Source: JAFAXA01 sp963777325 (GTDB lineage Bacteria > Pseudomonadota > Alphaproteobacteria > Acetobacterales > Acetobacteraceae). Taken from it: DNA of 64,000 nt. Below the pieces are notes generated by a model. That model saw only the letters and a program-made list of their open reading frames with translations, did not search any database and was not told the DNA's origin. The translations under genes and the position numbers were made by a program. Position 1 is the stretch's first letter. The number at the start of each line of letters is the position of its first letter. Shown here piece by piece: positions 61,277-64,000 of this stretch. The stretch spans positions 1-64,000 of the forward strand of contig CAVZQE010000009.1 of assembly GCA_963777325.1 (NCBI GenBank), in the 5' to 3' direction.

Positions 61277-61299
61277 CCGGTCAGACCGGGGTGGCTCTA
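61277..61299 (-). repeat. IS630 right terminal repeat with TA target
   Basis: Read inward from 61299 on the minus strand: TAGAGC-N10-TGACCGG, partner of 56223-56245. About 70 bp of IS630 leader lies between this end and the IS110-type element. Confidence 0.55.
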
Positions 61300-61389
61300 G
61301 CTTGTGGCACGTTCTGTGAACAACGAGCTCCGGCGATTGCTCGGTTCGTGCAGACACCCGCCCGAGTGGTGCCAACCTAGACGACGTTC

Positions 61390-62586
61390 CTAAGCGGCCT
61401 CCTTGACGGCGGTGACGACCTTCTGCGCGGCGTCGGCGAGGTTGTCGGCGGCGATGATCGGCAGGCCGGATTTGGCCAGGATGTCCTTGCCGAGCTGCAC
61501 GTTCGTGCCTTCCAGCCGCACCACGAGCGGCACCGACAGCGACACCTCGCGCGCCGCCGCGACCACGCCTTCCGCGATCACGTCGCAGCGCATGATGCCG
61601 CCGAAGATGTTGACCAGAATGCCTTCCACGTTGGGGTCGGACAGGATGATCTTGAACGCCGCCGTCACCTTCTCCTTCGTCGCCCCGCCGCCGACATCGA
61701 GGAAGTTGGCCGGGGCCGCGCCGTAGAGCTGGATGATGTCCATCGTCGCCATCGCGAGGCCGGCGCCGTTCACCATGCAGCCGATCGAGCCGTCGAGCGT
61801 GATGTAGTTCAGGTCGTATTTGGCGGCTTCCAGCTCCTTCGGGTCTTCTTCCAATTCGTCGCGCAGCTTCTCGATCTCGGGATGGCGGAACAGCGCGTTG
61901 TCGTCGAAGGAGACCTTGGCGTCGAGCGCCACCACCGCGCCCGCCCCGGTCACGACCAGCGGGTTGATCTCGACGATGGCGCAGTCGAGCGCCACGAACG
62001 CCTTGTACATCGCGCTCACGAACCTGCCGAACGCCGCCACCTGCTTGCCCTCGAGCCCAAGCCCGTAGGCGAGCTTGCGGCCGTGATAGCCGGAAACGCC
62101 GGTCGCTGGATCGACCGCGACCCGCAGGATCTTCTCCGGGTGGGTCGCCGCCACCTCCTCGATCTCCATGCCGCCCTCGGTCGAGGCCATGATGGTGACG
62201 CGCGACGCCGCCCGGTCGATCAGCAGCGACAGATAAAGCTCGCGCGCGATGTCGCAGCCGGCCTCGACATAGACCCGGCTGACCCGCCGGCCGGCCTTGC
62301 CCGTCTGCTTCGTCACCAGCACGTGCCCGAGCATCGCCTCGGCCGCGCGCGCCGCCTCCTCGGGAGACCGGGCGAGCCGGACGCCGCCGCCGCCGTCCGG
62401 ATCGCCCTCGAACCGGCCCGCGCCGCGGCCGCCGGCGTGGATCTGCGACTTCACGACATAGACCGGGCCGGGGAGCTTGCGCGCGACCGCCGCCGCCTCC
62501 TCGGGAGTCCAGGCAATGCCGCCATCCAGCACGGCCACGCCATACCCGCGCAGCAGTTCCTTCGCCTGATACTCGTGGATGTTCAT
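61390..62586 (-). CDS. ADP-forming acyl-CoA ligase beta subunit, SucC family (succinate/malate-CoA ligase type)
   Basis: 398 residues from the ATG at 62586, which overlaps the upstream gene's stop by 4 bp. MNIHEYQAKELLRGYGVAV opens the ATP-grasp domain. VVKSQIHAGGRGAGRF (nucleotide binding), STEGGMEIEEVAATHPEKIL, CAIVEINPLVVTGAG, LDGSIGCMVNGAGLAMATMD and VNIFGGIMRCDVIAEGV are all SucC/MtkA signatures. Normally SucC pairs with SucD; here the partner is a 457-residue acyl-CoA synthetase alpha-like protein. Succinyl-CoA, malyl-CoA or another acyl-CoA ligase activity is possible. Confidence 0.85.
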   Translation of the reverse strand: MNIHEYQAKELLRGYGVAVLDGGIAWTPEEAAAVARKLPGPVYVVKSQIHAGGRGAGRFEGDPDGGGGVRLARSPEEAARAAEAMLGHVLVTKQTGKAGRRVSRVYVEAGCDIARELYLSLLIDRAASRVTIMASTEGGMEIEEVAATHPEKILRVAVDPATGVSGYHGRKLAYGLGLEGKQVAAFGRFVSAMYKAFVALDCAIVEINPLVVTGAGAVVALDAKVSFDDNALFRHPEIEKLRDELEEDPKELEAAKYDLNYITLDGSIGCMVNGAGLAMATMDIIQLYGAAPANFLDVGGGATKEKVTAAFKIILSDPNVEGILVNIFGGIMRCDVIAEGVVAAAREVSLSVPLVVRLEGTNVQLGKDILAKSGLPIIAADNLADAAQKVVTAVKEAA

Positions 62587-63956
62587 CGGATCAGCCCCGC
62601 CCCGCGCGCCCAACGATACTTGGCGCCCAGAACCGCGACCGGAATCTCGGTCGAGTATGCGTAAGCGGGAATGCCGTGACTGTACAGGTACTCCGCAGCC
62701 TCCTCAACCTCCACGTCGCCCGCCAGCGACGCGACGACGGGCTTCGAGATGCCCTTCTGCTTCATGTCGTTCACGGTCTCGACCATTAGCCTCGCGAACA
62801 CCATTGGTGGCGTGATGATCGTGTGCCAGTAGCCCAGGATCAGGGCGTGGATCCGATCCTCCTGCAAGCCGAGGCGGACCGTGTTGGCGTATGTCATCGG
62901 CGGCTCGCCGCCGGTGATGTCGACCGGGTTGCCGGCCGCGCCGAAGGGCGGGATGAACTTGCGGAACGCCGTGTCCAGATCTTCCGGCATCGCCATCAGC
63001 TTGAGGTCGTTGTCGACGCAGGCATCCGACAGCAGCACGCCGGAGCCGCCGGCGCCCGTGATGATCACGACGTTCTCGCCCTTCGGCGTCGGCAGTACCG
63101 GCATGCCGCGCGTGAATTCCAGCATGTCCCTGAGCGACCGGGCGCGGATCACGCCCGCTTGCTTGAGGACGTCCTCGTAGATCCTGTCGTTGCCGGCCAG
63201 CGCCCCTGTGTGCGAGCTGGCGGCCTTGGCGCCGGCGCTGGTGCGGCCGGCCTTCAGCATGACCACCGGCTTCTTCTTCGAGACGCGCTTCGCCACTTCG
63301 GCGAAGGCCCGTCCGTCCTTCAGATCCTCGCAGTGCTGGGCGATGATGTGGGTGTCGTCATCCTGCTCGAAGAAGGTCAGCAGATCGTCCTCGTCGATGT
63401 CGGACTTGTTGCCCAACCCGACGATCGCGGACACGCCCATCCGGGCGGAGCGGCTGAAGCCGATGATCGCCATGCCGATGCCGCCGGACTGCGACGAAAG
63501 CGCCGCGTGGCCCTTCACGTCGTAGGCGGTGCAGAACGTGGCGCACAAATTCTTGGGCGTATAGTAGAAACCGTAGATGTTCGGCCCCATCAGCCGGATG
63601 TTGTATTTGCGGCCGATCTCCTGGATCTCGTGCTGGCCTTCCTCGTTGCCAGTCTCGGCGAAGCCGGACGGGATCAGCACGGCGCCGGGAATACCCTTCT
63701 CGCCGCATTCCGTGAGCGCGGCCGCAACGAACTTTGCCGGGATGGCGAATACCGCCACGTCAATCTCGCCGGGCACGTCCTTCACCGACTTGAAGGCCTT
63801 GTGGCCCATGATGTCGGCGGCTTTCGGATGGATGGGATAGATCTTGCCCTGATAGCCGCCGTTGATGAGGTTCTTCATCACGGAATTGCCGATCTTTCCG
63901 TCCTCGGCCGAGGCGCCGATCACGGCGACCGAGTCCGGACGCATGATGCGGTTCAT
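62583..63956 (-). CDS. Acyl-CoA synthetase (NDP-forming) alpha-like subunit
   Basis: 457 residues. A CoA-binding domain comes first (SVAVIGASAEDGKIGNSVMK, YPIHPKAADIMGHKAF, VFAIPAKFVAAALTECGEKG), then two ligase-CoA domains with NIYGFYYTPKNL, LSSQSGGIGMAIIGFSRSAR and SSHTGALAGNDRIYED, whose His249 is the expected phospho-histidine. The C-terminal part has VVIITGAGGSGVLLSDACVD and AAGNPVDITGGEP. It lacks the ATP-grasp domain of fused 700-residue acetate-CoA ligases, so it should work with the SucC-type protein encoded next (4-bp overlap). Substrate unknown. Confidence 0.85.
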   Translation of the reverse strand: MNRIMRPDSVAVIGASAEDGKIGNSVMKNLINGGYQGKIYPIHPKAADIMGHKAFKSVKDVPGEIDVAVFAIPAKFVAAALTECGEKGIPGAVLIPSGFAETGNEEGQHEIQEIGRKYNIRLMGPNIYGFYYTPKNLCATFCTAYDVKGHAALSSQSGGIGMAIIGFSRSARMGVSAIVGLGNKSDIDEDDLLTFFEQDDDTHIIAQHCEDLKDGRAFAEVAKRVSKKKPVVMLKAGRTSAGAKAASSHTGALAGNDRIYEDVLKQAGVIRARSLRDMLEFTRGMPVLPTPKGENVVIITGAGGSGVLLSDACVDNDLKLMAMPEDLDTAFRKFIPPFGAAGNPVDITGGEPPMTYANTVRLGLQEDRIHALILGYWHTIITPPMVFARLMVETVNDMKQKGISKPVVASLAGDVEVEEAAEYLYSHGIPAYAYSTEIPVAVLGAKYRWARGAGLIR

Positions 63957-64000
63957 AGCCTGGACGATGTCGGCTTGCGCCGGGCGATGCCGGGCAGCCT

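Larger units (their letters stand above)
56225..61297 (-). mobile_element. IS630-family element, interrupted by an IS110/IS1111 element
   Basis: The outermost of three nested elements. Both ends read TAGAGC, ten variable bases, then TGACCGG, in inverted orientation (left from 56223, right from 61299), each within a CTAG, which fits IS630's TA target duplication (56223-56224 and 61298-61299). Removing the inner insert (57233-61230) leaves about 1,075 bp, normal for IS630. The transposase lies at the left end on the minus strand, and its upstream region is split by the IS110-type element. Confidence 0.65.

Noticed and set aside
1..64000. CRISPR arrays, tRNA or rRNA genes, riboswitches
   Set aside because: No regularly spaced direct repeats, no cloverleaf or conserved rRNA sequence and no recognisable riboswitch core were seen on either strand by eye.

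Overview
The window is GC-rich chromosomal DNA from an aerobic, heterotrophic alphaproteobacterium. The gene families fit Acetobacteraceae/Rhodospirillales or Hyphomicrobiales: a PQQ-linked catabolism cluster, a polyol ABC transporter with mannitol dehydrogenase and xylulokinase, a leucine-degradation operon, a methylcitrate pair, a PHB depolymerase, and a C30-type carotenoid operon. The sequence alone does not fix the genus. No tRNA, rRNA, CRISPR array, phage or replication origin was recognised.

Layout. 1-3000: an IS1380-type transposase tail, then a decayed sugar ABC operon (binding protein, two permeases, ATPase tail) and a truncated GMC oxidoreductase. 3060-7322: accessory genes of PQQ-dependent catabolism (beta-propeller, two substrate-binding proteins, DUF3280-like protein, a frameshifted secreted protein) without the dehydrogenase. 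7338-18163 (minus): leucine degradation (isovaleryl-CoA dehydrogenase, methylcrotonyl-CoA carboxylase, methylglutaconyl-CoA hydratase), then KDG kinase, KDPG aldolase, a hydratase and a PEP-carboxylase-like protein joined by 4-bp overlaps. 18322-18935: a frameshifted AbrB-PIN toxin-antitoxin pair. 18993-27256: polyol dehydrogenases, xylulokinase and ABC transporter. 27491-35364: SWIB protein, small ORF, YhaN/YhaO-like nuclease pair, tandem racemase, IS630 remnant, Na+/H+ antiporter. 35521-38464: YihS-like isomerase, CopG regulator with a nested palindrome in front, PHB depolymerase. 38549-39480: a broken zinc-ribbon-repeat protein beside an IS5 remnant. 39634-42897: secreted protein, metallophosphoesterase, cupredoxin, ECF sigma and anti-sigma. 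42903-47230: SDR, a DUF308-papain-like fusion, prpC and prpB. 47294-54074: DUF2141 protein and a translationally coupled C30 carotenoid operon. 54517-56160: multipass membrane protein. 56223-61299: three insertion sequences nested in each other (IS21 in IS110/IS1111 in IS630). 61390-63956: a two-subunit ADP-forming acyl-CoA ligase.

Many otherwise well-conserved genes carry single-base frameshifts (PEPC-like, liuC, xylB, antitoxin, toxin, zinc-ribbon protein, the 3062-3680 secreted protein, several transposases). Some of this, especially the 5' end and the TA pair, looks like real decay. Isolated shifts in catabolic genes could be assembly errors and need read-level confirmation.

The most striking structure is the nested IS, whose junctions can be reconstructed to the base. 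The most interesting protein-level items are the PEPC-like protein with altered catalytic motifs, the tandem racemase with one dead half, the DUF308-papain-like fusion, the zinc-ribbon-repeat protein, and the SucC-type subunit paired with an acyl-CoA synthetase alpha-like subunit.
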